Shown piece by piece: positions 21,804-33,170 of a stretch of 64,000 nucleotides of DNA. The DNA lies in the NCBI GenBank assembly GCA_027943335.1, contig BSBK01008832.1, forward strand, positions 94,005 through 158,004. Reading direction: 5' to 3'. Under the pieces are notes generated by a model. That model did no database searches. It was not told the DNA's origin and saw nothing but the letters and a program-made list of their open reading frames with translations. Position numbers and translations under genes: made by a program. This DNA comes from Chamaecyparis obtusa (taxonomy: Eukaryota > Streptophyta > Pinopsida > Cupressales > Cupressaceae). Each line of letters begins with the position of its first letter. The stretch's first letter is position 1.

Positions 21804-22237
21804 ATTGATGGAAACATGTGGAATGAAAAACCACCACCAACCCAATGAGATATAATTTTATAACATTCTCCATTTCCTCATCAAAAAATCCCCCAAAGAT
21901 GAATCCTCCTTTTTCTATACTAATCTTCAATATTCTCCATTTCAACTGAACTGCTTTCAAGACTGAATACTTCTCCCCCTTAGTATACTACTCCTTTGCT
22001 TTTTTTTTCATGACTTTGTATATTAGTCCCCCTTTGACATAAATGGAAAAGGGTGTCATTCATTATAAGCACCGGTACTACTCCTAAGGTAGAGTAGTTA
22101 ACCTTCCATCAGTCCCTAAGGACTAATTCCTTTGCTTCTTTCTTTTAAGCAGAATCAGGGAAGGGAATTACTCCCAATTTCACACTGAGATACTCAAAAG
22201 TATCCTTAGGCAAGGGATTTGTGAATATATATGCCAA
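21804..22237 (-). other. Copia C 3' untranslated region
   Basis: Non-coding sequence between RNase H and the polypurine tract, with further purine-rich tracts (for example near 21975 and 22030). No gene was recognised. Confidence 0.6.
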
Positions 22238-22640
22238 CTAATCTTTAGTACTCACATAGTCTAGGTTGACTTCTTTCTCTACCACTTTCTCTCTTAACAA
22301 GTGATACTTGATCTCAATGTGCTTTGTCTTTGCATGCATCACATGGTTCTTTGACATATTGATAGTGCTAGTGTTATCACAGTGAATAACTATGGGATAA
22401 TCAATTTGAATACCAAAATCCTTTATCATTTTCTTGATCCAAACAATTGTAGAATAATTCAGGGTTGCTACAACATACTCTACTTCTGGTGTTGATTGAG
22501 AAATACAATTTTGTTTCTTGCTTGTCCATGTGACAAGTCTATCACAAAGAAACACTACTCCACCTGATGTACTCTTTCTATCATCTATGCATCCTTCCCA
22601 ATCAACATCAATGTATACATGAAGCTCAACATTTTTTGAA
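22238..22640 (-). pseudogene. Copia C RNase H domain
   Basis: Family signatures seen are FLCDRLVTWTSKKQNCISQS, the EVEYVVA motif (family AEAEY; here Ala to Val/Pro drift), VIHCDNTSTINMSKN and HAKTKHIEIKYH. The frame ends with TAG at 22238-22240, at the glutamine of STK(E/D)QLA. The N-terminal YIDVDWEG-like block lies at about 22590-22620, before a frame break. Confidence 0.8.
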
Positions 22641-22651
22641 TTAGGATACCA

Positions 22652-23628
22652 TTAACTATAACCTATAGTTCCCTGCAAGTATTTGAATATTCTCTTTACT
22701 GCCATGAGGTGACTTTGCTTAGGTTTTGCTGCAAATCTTCCAACTATGCCAACTGCATTGGAAATATCAAGTCTAGTCTGAGTAAGATATACAAGTTTAC
22801 CTATCATAGATGTGTACAATGTTGTATCCACTACTGGTGAGTCATCTTCTTTTGTAAGCTTGTATCCAGTGATCATAGGTGTTCCTACTCGCTTGCAATC
22901 ATCCATCTTGAATTTCTTCAGTATCTCTTTCACATACTTAAACTGATTTATAAAAATTCTTTTTTCTATCTGCTTCACATTTAGTCCCAAAAAATATTTG
23001 ATAGGACCAATAATACTCATTTCAAACTCATTCTGCATTTCTTTGGCAAATTTTTCACTTAATTTGTCATTACCTCCAAAGATAATGTCATCAAAAAATA
23101 TAGATACAAGTAGTAGACCTTTAGATGTCTCTCTAATGAATATATTACAATTTTCTGCACCTTTCTTGAATCCAATCTTTGTTAGATATCCATCTAGTTT
23201 CTCATACCATGCTCTAGGGCTTGCTTAAGTCCATAGAGGGCCTTCTTTGATCTGCATACCATATCAAGTCTGTCTAATAAGGTGAATCCTTTTGGTTGTT
23301 CAATGTATACTTCTTCTTTCAAATCTTCAGTCAAGAATCCTGACTTGACATCCATCTGATAAACATTGAAGTTTTTTACTGTAGCATAAGCTAGAGACAA
23401 CTTAATAGCTTGTAATCTTCTCACAGGTGAAAATGTGTCTGAATAATCAATGCCTTCTCTTTGTGCATATTCCTTACATACTAATCTTTCTTTATTTCTT
23501 ACTACTATACCATCTTCATTCATCTTTTTTCTGAATATCCACTTTGTTCCAATCACATTCTTATCACTATGTCTTGGGACTAGTTCCCAAGTGTCATTCA
23601 TAATAATCTGATCAAGTTCTTTTTTCAT
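22652..23628 (-). pseudogene. Copia C reverse transcriptase domain
   Basis: Two frames cover the domain. The first (23194-23628) has [39 protein letters not shown] and LYGLKQALEH. The second (22652-23038) has MSIIGPIKYFLGLNV, VGTPMITGYKLT and TRLDISNAVGIVGRF. The VDDIIFGG-type catalytic region lies between them (about 23060-23100), where the frame is disturbed and the motif is degraded. The frame shifts near 23210. Confidence 0.85.
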
Positions 23629-23649
23629 AGCCTCATGCCAATCTGAATC

Positions 23650-24880
23650 ATCACATGCATCTTCAACACTTAAAGGTTCAATCTAAGATTGTAAACATAC
23701 CGCTTCACTGCTAGTTGAGTTCTTTGCTTGTGATCTTGTTAATATTTTGTTGCTTTGATCTCCAATGATGTCTTTCTTGGAATGGTTTCTAGATGTGAAC
23801 TTTGGAACTTTAGGTGATGTTGAATCATCAACCTTAGGATTATCTTCTTCACTTGTCTTAGGGTCATTGAATAACACATCAATACTTTCAAACATTTCTT
23901 CAATAACTATTTCACTAGTGCAAGGTCTGGATTCTTATTCAATCATGGGTGAGTAATCATGATATCTTTCTTGAACCATAAAATTTTCATCAATCTTGAC
24001 ATGAGCACTTTCAATGATCTTTTTCAATCTTAAATTGAAACATCTATAAGCTTTCATTTTAGTAGAGTAACCAAGGAAAATACCTTCATCACTTCTTGCA
24101 TCAAACTTGCCTATTGATTTGAATCCCTCTTGATGTAGCACTTGCTTCCAAAGATTCTGAAGTATTTTACTATGGGAACATTACCAAACCATAGCTCATA
24201 AGGTGTTTTGTTAGTGCCAGGCCTCAATTGAATTATATTGATGGTGTAGACTATTGTATTGACTTCATCTCTCCAATAGGTGTGTGTAACTATTCCTTCA
24301 ATCATGATGGTGCGCGCTATATCAAGGAAGATCCTATTCCTTCTTTCAGCAATTCCATTCTGCTCAGGGGTTCAAGGTGCACTCAACTATCTCTTTATGC
24401 CATGTTATTCATAGTACTCATAGAATCTATCAGAGGTGAATTCTCCTCCTCTATCCGATCTCAACCATTTTATCTTTAGTCCAGATTCATTCTCAACCTT
24501 AGCTTTGAATATTTTGAACTTCTCAAATGCTTCTGACTTATCTTTCAAGAATGCAATCCATATCATCCTAGTATAATCATCAACAAACAAGATGAAATAC
24601 CTTTCACCATAGTATGATCTTGTTTTAGTTGGACCACATAGGTCTGTATGAATCAGATCCAACTTGTTCTCTGCTAAATTTTTCTTGCTCCCGAATGAAT
24701 TTCTCACATGCTTTCCCATCGCATATTCCATGCATATAGTATCAACTAGCTTTTCTATACTAGGAAGATCTCTTACTGCCTTTACATTTCTTATCTTTAC
24801 TATGTTATCAGAATTGATATGACATAATCTTTTATGCCACAACCAACTGTCATCAACTTTAGCAACAAAATAACTTGCTT
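23650..24880 (-). pseudogene. Copia C integrase
   Basis: The HHCC region is present (WLWHKRLCHIN, then ICMEYAMGKH, where one Cys of CxxC has become Tyr). The core retains HTDLCGPTKTRSYYGERYF and WLRSDRGGEFTS with both acidic residues. A stop ends the frame at 24405, and TAG at 24387-24389 again replaces glutamine after GIKR. The C-terminal blocks TNKTPYELWFGNVPIV, FGSKCYIKRD and FLGYSTKMKAYRCFN follow at 23935-24305 in two frames. The linker to reverse transcriptase lies at 23683-23895. Confidence 0.85.
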
Positions 24881-25230
24881 CTAAATTGAGTTGGAAAACA
24901 TTACCTCTAGTCTTTGAGCCTGATGAAATCATAACACCATCCTTGTTGTTAATGATGTATTTTTCATCTTTGAACTCCAACTAATAACCTTTACCAAGTA
25001 ACTATCCAACACTAAGAAGGTTATGTTTCAAACAATCTACATAGAGAACATCATCAGTACTATTCTTTCCATCCAAGGTGATGACTCCTCTACCAACGAT
25101 GGGTTTAGGAGTGTTATCTCCAAATCTAACCATGCCACCATTGTATTTGTCTAGATGAACAAATCTATTTTTATCACCTCTCATGTGATGTGAACAACCA
25201 CTATCTATAATCTAGTCTATCCTTATATCA
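24881..25230 (-). pseudogene. Copia C protease domain
   Basis: The active site D-S-G-C-S-H-H-M is preserved (about 25180-25205), followed by YNGGMVRFGDN and NLLSVG. TAG codons at 25002-25004 and 24981-24983 replace glutamines in the SVGQL and GYQLEF positions. Another TAG at 25213-25215 replaces Trp before the active site. Confidence 0.8.
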
Positions 25231-25369
25231 GTTTGCAAAATTAATGTTAGCTCTTGATTCTCTTTCTTATCTTCATGATCTATCTTATTGTTCATTTTAT
25301 CTATGATAGAAATGAATCCTATTTCTTCTTCACTTGAATCATCATCTAAGACTCCATCTCTAGCATAGT

Positions 25370-26230
25370 AACATTCCTTAGAGAATTTAGGCTTGTAGTC
25401 ATTTTTGAACTTTCTAGTTCTTAAGGGACATTTAGGTGCAAAGTGACCAATCTTATTACATGAAAATCATTTAAATGGCAATTGACCTTCATAATTTTCT
25501 TTTCCTTTCTTTTCTCTCTTGGAAATTATATCAATGAAATCATCTAATGTTTTCTCTTCATCATCATCATCAAAACTACTAGAAGTGTTTGCATATTTCT
25601 TACAATGAACTATTGCTTTGAAGGTTGTCTCACCTTTAGGTTCTCTCTTCAATCTTGAAATCTCAAAAGCTGAGATTTTGTTGATCAAGGTCTCTCTTGA
25701 AATTTGATGTAAGCTACATGGGCTCATCAAGGATGTTGATCATGCTTTCATATTCTAGAGTGAGAGTAGTCATTAACTTTTTCATAGTTTATGATTCTAG
25801 CAACTACTTCATTGATCCTTTGATTATATGCTCTAATGTTTTCTTTAGGTAAAATTTCTAATGCATTGTATTTTTTCTTCCATGTCTTTCTGTGTGCATC
25901 CTTTTCTTGTTTGTCTCCTTCAAATATGTCTTCTAGGTGCTTCCATATTTTTTGGGCTGTATCTACTTTCTTTATTTCTAAAAACTCACCATCAGATAAG
26001 GTGCTGATAAGGGATTCTTTGTCTATTGCATTATGATGAAATAATTCTTTTTTCTTATCAGTAGAATCATCCTGTGCAAGGTCTTCTAAAGTAGGGGTCT
26101 TGACTACTTTGATAGTTACATCAAAAACTTCAAAGGCAATGCACTACAAATGAGTCACCATCTTGTTCTTCCAATCAAGATAATTATCTCTATCAAACTT
26201 AGGACTTTCTTTTATAAAGTATGTCATCTG
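25370..26230 (-). pseudogene. Copia C gag, internally shortened
   Basis: The N-terminal part (about 25830-26230) matches element A gag. After a junction near 25745-25790 the sequence jumps to the region before the zinc knuckle (25467-25730), so the section read in A as VQYTKKIKEVV...ILRTL is missing. The zinc knuckle reads stop-F-S-C-N-K-I-G-H-F-A-P-K-C (about 25430-25470): the first Cys codon has become a stop. Gag is non-functional. Confidence 0.75.
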
Positions 26231-26270
26231 ATAAACCTCAAGCTATTAAAATTTCTCTCTAAGGCACTTG

Positions 26271-26282
26271 GCTTTGATACCA
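26271..26282 (-). promoter_or_regulatory. Primer-binding site of Copia C
   Basis: The minus strand reads TGGTATCAAAGC, one G-to-A change from the initiator tRNA-Met site, two bases from the LTR. Confidence 0.9.
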
Positions 26283-26284
26283 AT

Positions 26285-27590
26285 TGTTAGGAATAGTCCT
26301 CAAAGATAACTGAGAGGGGGGGGGGGGGGGGCGTGAATCAATTATCTACAAGATTCAATTCTTTATCCAATTAAGTATACTTAAGCATAAAGCATAAACA
26401 CAACGAAAGAAAACTTGAACACAACACAATATTTTGGTTATGAGGAAACCCAAATAGGTAAAAACCCCGGTGGGAATTGAAACCCACTAATATTCTACAC
26501 TAGTGTATTATGATCCTTGTTAGAGGATCCTTAACCCTATTAGGAGTTGCTTTAGAATATATTTAGTACAGTAGACCTGGTTAAGGGTTGGACCCTGTTA
26601 GGAGTCTTTTACAATAGTCCCTATTATGGGAGAGGATGCATTGTCTGAGAGGTCACTACTCAAAGGGGTGAAGGCTACAACCTTCTGAATAACAGATACA
26701 CACTATATCTAGATCTTAGTGAATTGTGCTTTGACCTGCTATTTGGATCAGTTCTAATGTATAGAAAAAATACTTTTCTTGGTCACATACACCTTCTTCT
26801 GATGGCTCAACACTTTGCACACTCTTCTATGTTCTTCTTAATCAACTATGAACCACACTTAAGAAACCACAAATGACTGCCTATAAATATCTTTCCTCTA
26901 AATGATATAATCAAGTCAGCCTATTAGAACCACCTTGAAATCATATTAGAAAAACCATAACAAACTCCAATAACAATTCAATCGGCTCTACTAAGCACGC
27001 AACACATTTTGGGACCTGTTAATAAGACAATTGTAGACACACGCTACACACTGTCAGCTCTATTAAAACAACTGGATCTTTTTCCTCAAGCTGAATTAAT
27101 TTATGCACTCTTAACTAAGAATCACTAACTCTTCTCCTAGCTTAACTCCAAGGGCGCATATTGCAATGATAGGCGCAACTCTAGAACCAATATAATCTCT
27201 ATCAACTCTTCTGAACAAACACAGGAAACTGCTACTCATGAATAATGACTGCATAACTTCACTTCTGCTGATCATCAGACTCTATGTCCATGAATGTAAC
27301 ATCACTAATATATCTTCATCATATATCCAATGCGCAAAGCTTCATGATAATTATATGGACAACCATACATAGAACATTGCTTGTTACTCTATCAGGAACA
27401 CTGTTGACACAAGCTGCTATATACCTATCTTTACTAACAGTTAATGTCTGTGCCCATGATATCATGTTGATATTATGTCCACACTTCATATACTTAAGGA
27501 TTACTACATAATTCATCCACGCATGCTACTTTCCATATATTTTCATCAATGACAAACATACAATCAGTACTGGCTTGTTAGAAAATCTCC
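26285..27590 (-). repeat. 5' LTR of Copia C, outer terminus lost
   Basis: This LTR is collinear with 20483-21788. A run of 16 G residues (26316-26331) lies near its inner end. At the outer end it stops after GGAGATTTTC, so the expected terminal TGTT is absent and unrelated sequence starts at 27591. Confidence 0.85.
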
Positions 27591-29329
27591 CTGGAAGTAT
27601 CCAAGATTCTTGGACACATTCCTCCTTCATGGAAAACTCCTTCATATTGATATAAATGTAGGGTTGAACCCAAAACTATTTAGTACTTTTATTTCTTCTT
27701 TAGCTGATACAAGAAAAACTCACCACATGCATGCCACTACACAGGCATAAAATACCTTTTTTTCTATTTATAGTAGCCAACAAATAGATTTTATCATCCA
27801 ATATATAAAGAAATATAGTTACACCAATAGGATGTATAGTTAACATCATTTTAAATAAGAAAAAGAAATCCCTTTTGTGAGAAGTTAATTCGAGTACAAA
27901 GAGTTAGTCCTATTCACATTAGACATATACATAGGGTAGTGTAAAGCTAGCTGGGTTTAATGAAATCCAAATTTAAATATTATAGGATTAGTTAAATTTT
28001 TCTCCCAAAAATATATAGTTTCTCTTATTTTTAAGATCAAACGTATTTTAGAGGGTGAAATGAAGTGGGGTTAGAAATTCCTTCACCAATCTAATTTTTT
28101 TCATATATTTCTTAATTAGTTTAAATTGTAGATTGCTACATTTTAATAAATAGAAGAAAAAGTACATTTATGTAAGTTCAAATATATTACTAAATTCACT
28201 GAATCACTAACCTTAAAATATTAATCAAAATTCTCAATAAAAACCATTGGTTTGTTTTACAAGACCGTGTACATAAAATCTTACCTTTAAAAAAATAGGA
28301 TTGCGTTAGAGTTGGAGTCCCCACTTAATGCAAAAATAGGAGACTTACAAAGGTATGCTCAATAAGGTGGAGAATGGGAAAGAAGTAGATATGAAGTATT
28401 AGCATAAATATATCACTATTAATTAAAATAGTTTTTTTCTTTGTCAAATTAAGATGATCAAACCTCAAATTTCAAATTCAAACAACATTGGGACAATGAT
28501 TATGATTGACAATGCTAAATGAGTAGCTAAGAACTTTGAAACAATAAGAAACAAAATGAAACTATTGAAGTATAAATAGAACTATAATGTTAGGGTAATA
28601 ATGTTGAAGCCAAAAAATTTCATAATATTTTGAATATTAATCCTAATGTAATTTAGAAGAATGAAGATCTTTTAAAGAATTTCTAGTAAGTTGTCAGGTT
28701 TGTTGACCTTGATTTTTTTCATTTTTTTCAATGATGGCTAGTTGTTGGTTTTTTGTTTTTTCTTGTTTTGTGTTGGAAAGTTTTTTGTAAAAGAGTTTCA
28801 AGGCTTATTCAAAATGCATTTTTCCCTAATCAAAAGTGACAAAAGCCTTACAAGGAAAATGGACAATGTCACAACTACACCACCAACATATAAACCATAA
28901 TATTTTATTTTTTGATAAAGTAAAAATTCCAATTTTAATACCACTTGCAAGGATGAGTTTCATATTATGTCTATGAGTACTATAATTAAAAAAAAATGAG
29001 TACTTATTCACCTGCCAACTCCAAATTTTATGGCCTCAAAAACTTTTTCAATCTATTTTTGAAATCTAAAATTATTTAGGACATGATTTAATATAAATAA
29101 GAGGTACTCTTTGTGAAAAACTTGTGATGCATGTTATGGTTAAGTTCAATTGGGAAAGGTCCTGAACCAAACAAAAAAATCAATTTATAAGATATTTAAA
29201 AAGGCATTAACAACATGAGAATTCAACCAACGAAAAAAACCAACAAAAGCACTATCAAATAAACTAACGAAAGTGTAGAAAAGAACAAAAAAACAAAATT
29301 CAAGGAAGTTGAACTTCCTTAGATTCCTG
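27591..29329. other. AT-rich non-coding stretch
   Basis: No recognisable domain, LTR or repeat unit was found on either strand. Short open frames here have the composition of random AT-rich sequence. Confidence 0.5.
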
Positions 29330-30086
29330 ATTGAGCTATTTGAGAGTTTTTATAAAGGAAGACTCTCTAATTTGATGCATAGCCACATCTAGACCAGGTA
29401 CCTATTTATCCATAACAACTCTCTTTTTTGTCAACTAGGTAGTAATCAACTACGTATCCTCTCATTTCATCTTTTTTGTCTTCCTGTACTCCATCTCTTC
29501 CTACAACGTGTTAAAAGAGGTCATTTTTTCCTTCATTTCCTTTCTAAATAACTTTTTGTGATTCTTTTTTATCCTTTATTGGTTGGCTTTAACATTCTTT
29601 AAATCCCATATGATTACATGTTTTTCCTCATTTAAGGGAATGATAGCTTTAAGATCTTTAATTTTCTTCCCCATGATGCCCCAGTTGTCCAATTTTTCAG
29701 CCAAATCCTTTTCCATTTCCAACGCACCGGTATCCATATTAGTGTTAGACCAATCAAAAGCTTTAGCTTTGACCTCAAGAATAGATTTTAGTTTATTGGT
29801 TTTCTTTGTTGTCATATCCAACTAGGAAATTAGCCATTTGATAACGGTGTTCTTCTAGTTCCAAAGAATACATAGTTTATCAACCTTATTCATTATTAAG
29901 GAATAATCTATTAGAAGTAGGGTTTTTTGAATGCGACATAGAAACATTGAGGGGGACCACAAGGTCATTTGGGTACTTGTTATCCTTATAAATAGGGGAA
30001 GGGGATTTCGGTGGTTGACTAGTAGTATTGACCGGGGAATTCTCATAGGGCCAAGCCGAGTCCATGAGCCAATAAAATGTGAAGTG
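29330..30086 (-). pseudogene. Unrecognised coding-like locus, downstream part
   Basis: Two stretches read like protein on the minus strand. At 29890-30086 there is LMDSAWPYENSPVNTTSQPP, a Pro/Ser-rich start. At 29576-29821 there is a Lys/Glu-rich, probably helical section with KSILEVKAKAFDWSNTNMDT and KDLAEKLDNWGIMGKKIKDL. They are in different frames with several stops between. The upstream part of the same locus resumes beyond the Gypsy element at 54487. The element inserted just after an ATG-TCT-AAT start-like sequence (the TSD lies in it). I do not recognise the protein. Confidence 0.4.
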
Positions 30087-30091
30087 ATTAG
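30087..30091. repeat. Left target-site duplication of Gypsy E (ATTAG)
   Basis: ATTAG precedes the element at 30092 and is repeated at 54482-54486. Confidence 0.9.
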
Positions 30092-30969
30092 TGTACACTC
30101 AAAATGTGCACTTCTCTAAGACATTGATTCCAAGGGCATCCATGGATTGGAAACCTTGAAAAGCAACCTAGAGCTCCCCAGGCATGGAGTATAAAGGTGT
30201 TTTGAGGGCTCTCAACTAGAGCTATTAAGCATGCAACCTTGCTAGTAAACCATGCAATGGGAGATTCAAAGAGACAAGGGAAACAATGCCAATATCTTTG
30301 AGAATCACAATGAAAAATGCAATGCAAGCTATGCTAGAATGAGAATACAAGAATGCAACTAAATTATGGAAACGAGAGTGTTACAAACCATTACTAGTTA
30401 AACTATGTGAACTAAGCTAAGAATGCCATGAGAACTAAGCTACAATGCAAATATGAGGACTAAAATGCAGCAAGTTCTTTAAAAGCTCCAATGGCACCAA
30501 GAAAACCTACAACATAACATTAGCATCAAGAGTGGGGACCCTAGAATGAGAAGAGAGCTCTCCTTTTAAAGATAAATGGACCATGGAGATTAAGAGGAAA
30601 AAGATTTGATCAAGGGTAGAGTTTGAAAGTGGGAGCAATCCTTGTGCATAAGTCTCCTCCAATGAGAAAGAAGTATTGACTTTTGTGCCCCATGTGAGAC
30701 AAAAAGCCTTTTCTTCTTATTTATTAAATAGGAATAATGCTTTATTTTTGCAACTTAGGACAAAAGGTAAGTGAGGGATTTTTATTTAATAAAAGGAGAG
30801 GGAATTCCTTTTAATTAAATAAAGACTTAGGATAAAATGGTTAATCCATAGAATATAATCAAATAAATGATAAAACTAGGATTTGATCAAGACTAAGCAA
30901 TTGATAAATTTAGCAAATAATGCTAGAAAGGGGCGAATAGTCTAGATGACCATTTTTGGGTGATTACAT
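30092..30969 (-). repeat. 3' LTR of Gypsy E
   Basis: The LTR starts TGTAATCACCC at 30969 and ends GAGTGTACA at 30092 on the minus strand. Relative to the partner LTR it lacks 23 bases (53911-53933), probably lost between short repeats ctaagcta. It is related to the LTRs of F, which point the other way. Confidence 0.95.
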
Positions 30970-30984
30970 TTTCCCCTCTTTGAC
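30970..30984 (-). promoter_or_regulatory. Polypurine tract of Gypsy E
   Basis: The minus strand reads AAAGAGGGGAAAA directly before the LTR. F has the matching AAAGAGGGGCAAA. Confidence 0.85.
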
Positions 30985-33170
30985 TAAGATGTAATCGATC
31001 TGGGAACACATTACGTCAAATAATAGATCATCCAAGAAGGTAATAGATAGAGATCTGACTCCAAAGAATGAAGTGTAGAGAGATAGAAAATCTTGCATGG
31101 TCAGCTTGGTAGTAATAGTAATGAACACTTAGGAGATAGATGGATAGTATCAAAACTTGAGATGAGAACTAACATCTCAAGCACAATAGATAGATAGATA
31201 GATCAATCAGAGAAAATGGAATGGTCAACCATATGCTCTAGAGAATAGCTGATAGAATATGTCTACCCCCTCGGGATCGAAATCAAAATGAGGTAGAGGG
31301 AATATAGAAGAAAGATGAAAGAAACATGATCAAATCACCATAAATCATAATCAAAGATGAAAGATAATATAATAGCCATTAAGCAGTGAAAATATGCCCC
31401 AGTTTGACTAGGTTTGACTAAGAAAGATATAGGATAAAGATAAAGTCAAAACCTTAGAGAGATGAAGTGAAGGAAATGAATGAAAGACTAGAAGGTTGAT
31501 AGAGAAGGAGATGAAGAAATGAAGATGCCCCAACGAAGATCGAAGGACCAGACCTCAAATGGTCAGCCAACTGTGTAGAAGAAGGAGAAATTTTAAAATT
31601 CAATTTTGACCATCAAGATGAACTTAGATTTTGATTTCAATCCCAAAAATGGATCTAGGACATCGAAATTAGCTAGGGGTGCAATTTTCACAAAATTTTG
31701 AGATGTTTTGAAAATTAGGTCAAAATGCCATATTAGGTCAAAATGCTATATAAGGGGTGAAAAGGTCATAGATAAGATTAAACCCTTGTGATGACAAGAA
31801 TAGAAAAGGGTGTGATATGAAAGACAAGAAGTGAAAGACATGATCGAGAAGAAGTGAAAGGTGAGCACAGTTGACTGACAAGTTCATGAAAGATGAAAGG
31901 AGAGCTCTCTCCATATGAAAGATGAAAAACTAAACTAACATGAACCTAAGAAGCTACTATGAAAAATGGTTTACTTGTAAGGTTACAAAGTTGTTAGACT
32001 CTAATAATCATCAACAAGCTTTATTGGTAGCATTGCAAGATCATACAATATGCACTAGTATAACTATGGGTATAGGAATATGATCTGTATCAGATAGGTA
32101 TGTGGGATTCCCACCTAAGAATCAAAGACATGTAGGTCAAGATGACTAGTGCAGTGAGGTTCCCTAAGTTTAGTATAGAAAGATTATGCTCGTATCGAGG
32201 CACAAGAAAGTCAAGATGACCATAAGCATGGACTTGTAGAAAACAATCAAGGATAATACATTGTAGATCCTCAGTGTCAAGTGTAACAATCATAAATGCT
32301 CATGATAGTTAGGATCAACAAGATATACCCACAGGCGGAAAATAGATAAAACATGTCATCATGCCCCTAGTCTTCTTGCTATGCATCATCGAAACTATTA
32401 GGGAGAGAAAAGTCATCAAAATAAATTATCATAGATAGCACACAAAGAAAATAAAGTCAAACAAGTCTCAGTGAGTCAAGTGTTTAAGTGCATGTGTGTA
32501 GGTCATAGAGTCAAACTTTGAGTATCACATCTGCTAGTGAGAAACCAAGCTGTCCAAGAAACCTCGACGCACAAAGAGACCCAAGATAAGCTAAAATAAC
32601 ATATGCCCCCTAGACTAAGACAAGAGTCAATTCTAGGCTAGGAGAGACAAAGAAAGAAGTGGAGCGAATGAGCGCCACACAAGACCGATAGACATAGGTG
32701 CAAGGGTCCCAAGCAACGCCTGTTTCTAGGTTTTCACCACTTGGAAGATTTTGTAGGACTTTTTCATTTTATTTTTTTTGTATTTTTGCTACCAAGGCGC
32801 CTGTTTCCAGGTTTTCACCATGGCACTTTTTCTATTTTTTTTGAATTTTTTTATTTTTTTATTTTTTTTGGTGAGACATCAAAGCACCTATTGCTAGGTT
32901 TTCACTAGGATGCTCTTTTTTTTTTAGGACTTTATATGCTTTTTAGGATTTTTCAGCATCATATGTGAATTTTTTTCAAAATTTTTATAGGATCGATAAG
33001 ATATATACGAAGAGCTCAAGAACCTTAGGCATAAAAATTCTTCATATGTAGAAAATTAATAGGTTTGGCAAGCTCTTCTCTCTCAGGTGTAGATAACTGA
33101 TAGGTCTCAGACCCAAATGCTGCCATGATGATTTAAGGCCCTAACCAATTCGGCTCAAACTTTCCTTTCT
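30985..33170 (-). other. Long 3' untranslated region of Gypsy E
   Basis: About 2.2 kb without coding sequence lies between integrase and the polypurine tract. Long 3' regions are usual in Tat elements. It holds the three hairpin repeats listed separately and a short (GATA)n tract near 31185-31205. Confidence 0.7.
32715..32906 (-). repeat. Three tandem GNRA-type hairpins in the Gypsy E 3' UTR
   Basis: Three copies lie at 32883-32906, 32796-32819 and 32715-32738 (element order), spaced 87 and 81 bases. The middle copy reads GGTG, AAAA, CCTG, GAAA, CAGG, CGCC: outer stem, A bulge, inner stem, tetraloop, then closing strands. The first copy has CCTA, GCAA, TAGG instead: both strands of the inner stem and the loop changed together, keeping the pairing and a GNRA-type loop. 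Element F has the same three copies at 42110-42298. Confidence 0.75.

Larger units (their letters stand above)
20483..27590 (-). mobile_element. Ty1/Copia LTR retrotransposon C
   Basis: This 7.1-kb Copia element has two LTRs of about 1306 bases, a tRNA-Met primer-binding site, a polypurine tract and broken gag, protease, integrase, reverse transcriptase and RNase H. It lies 95 bases from element B in the same orientation. Its LTR family is that of element A. Gag is shortened: the central section present in A (about 4770-5200) is missing. The upstream LTR lacks its terminal AACA and no target duplication is seen (aatat on the left, ctgga on the right). Confidence 0.9.

Noticed and set aside
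1335..25215. Reassigned TAG codon (glutamine) because conserved Gln codons read TAG in several elements
   Set aside because: Other stops (TGA, TAA) and frameshifts break the same genes, and many Gln codons are still CAG or CAA. Decay is the simpler reading.
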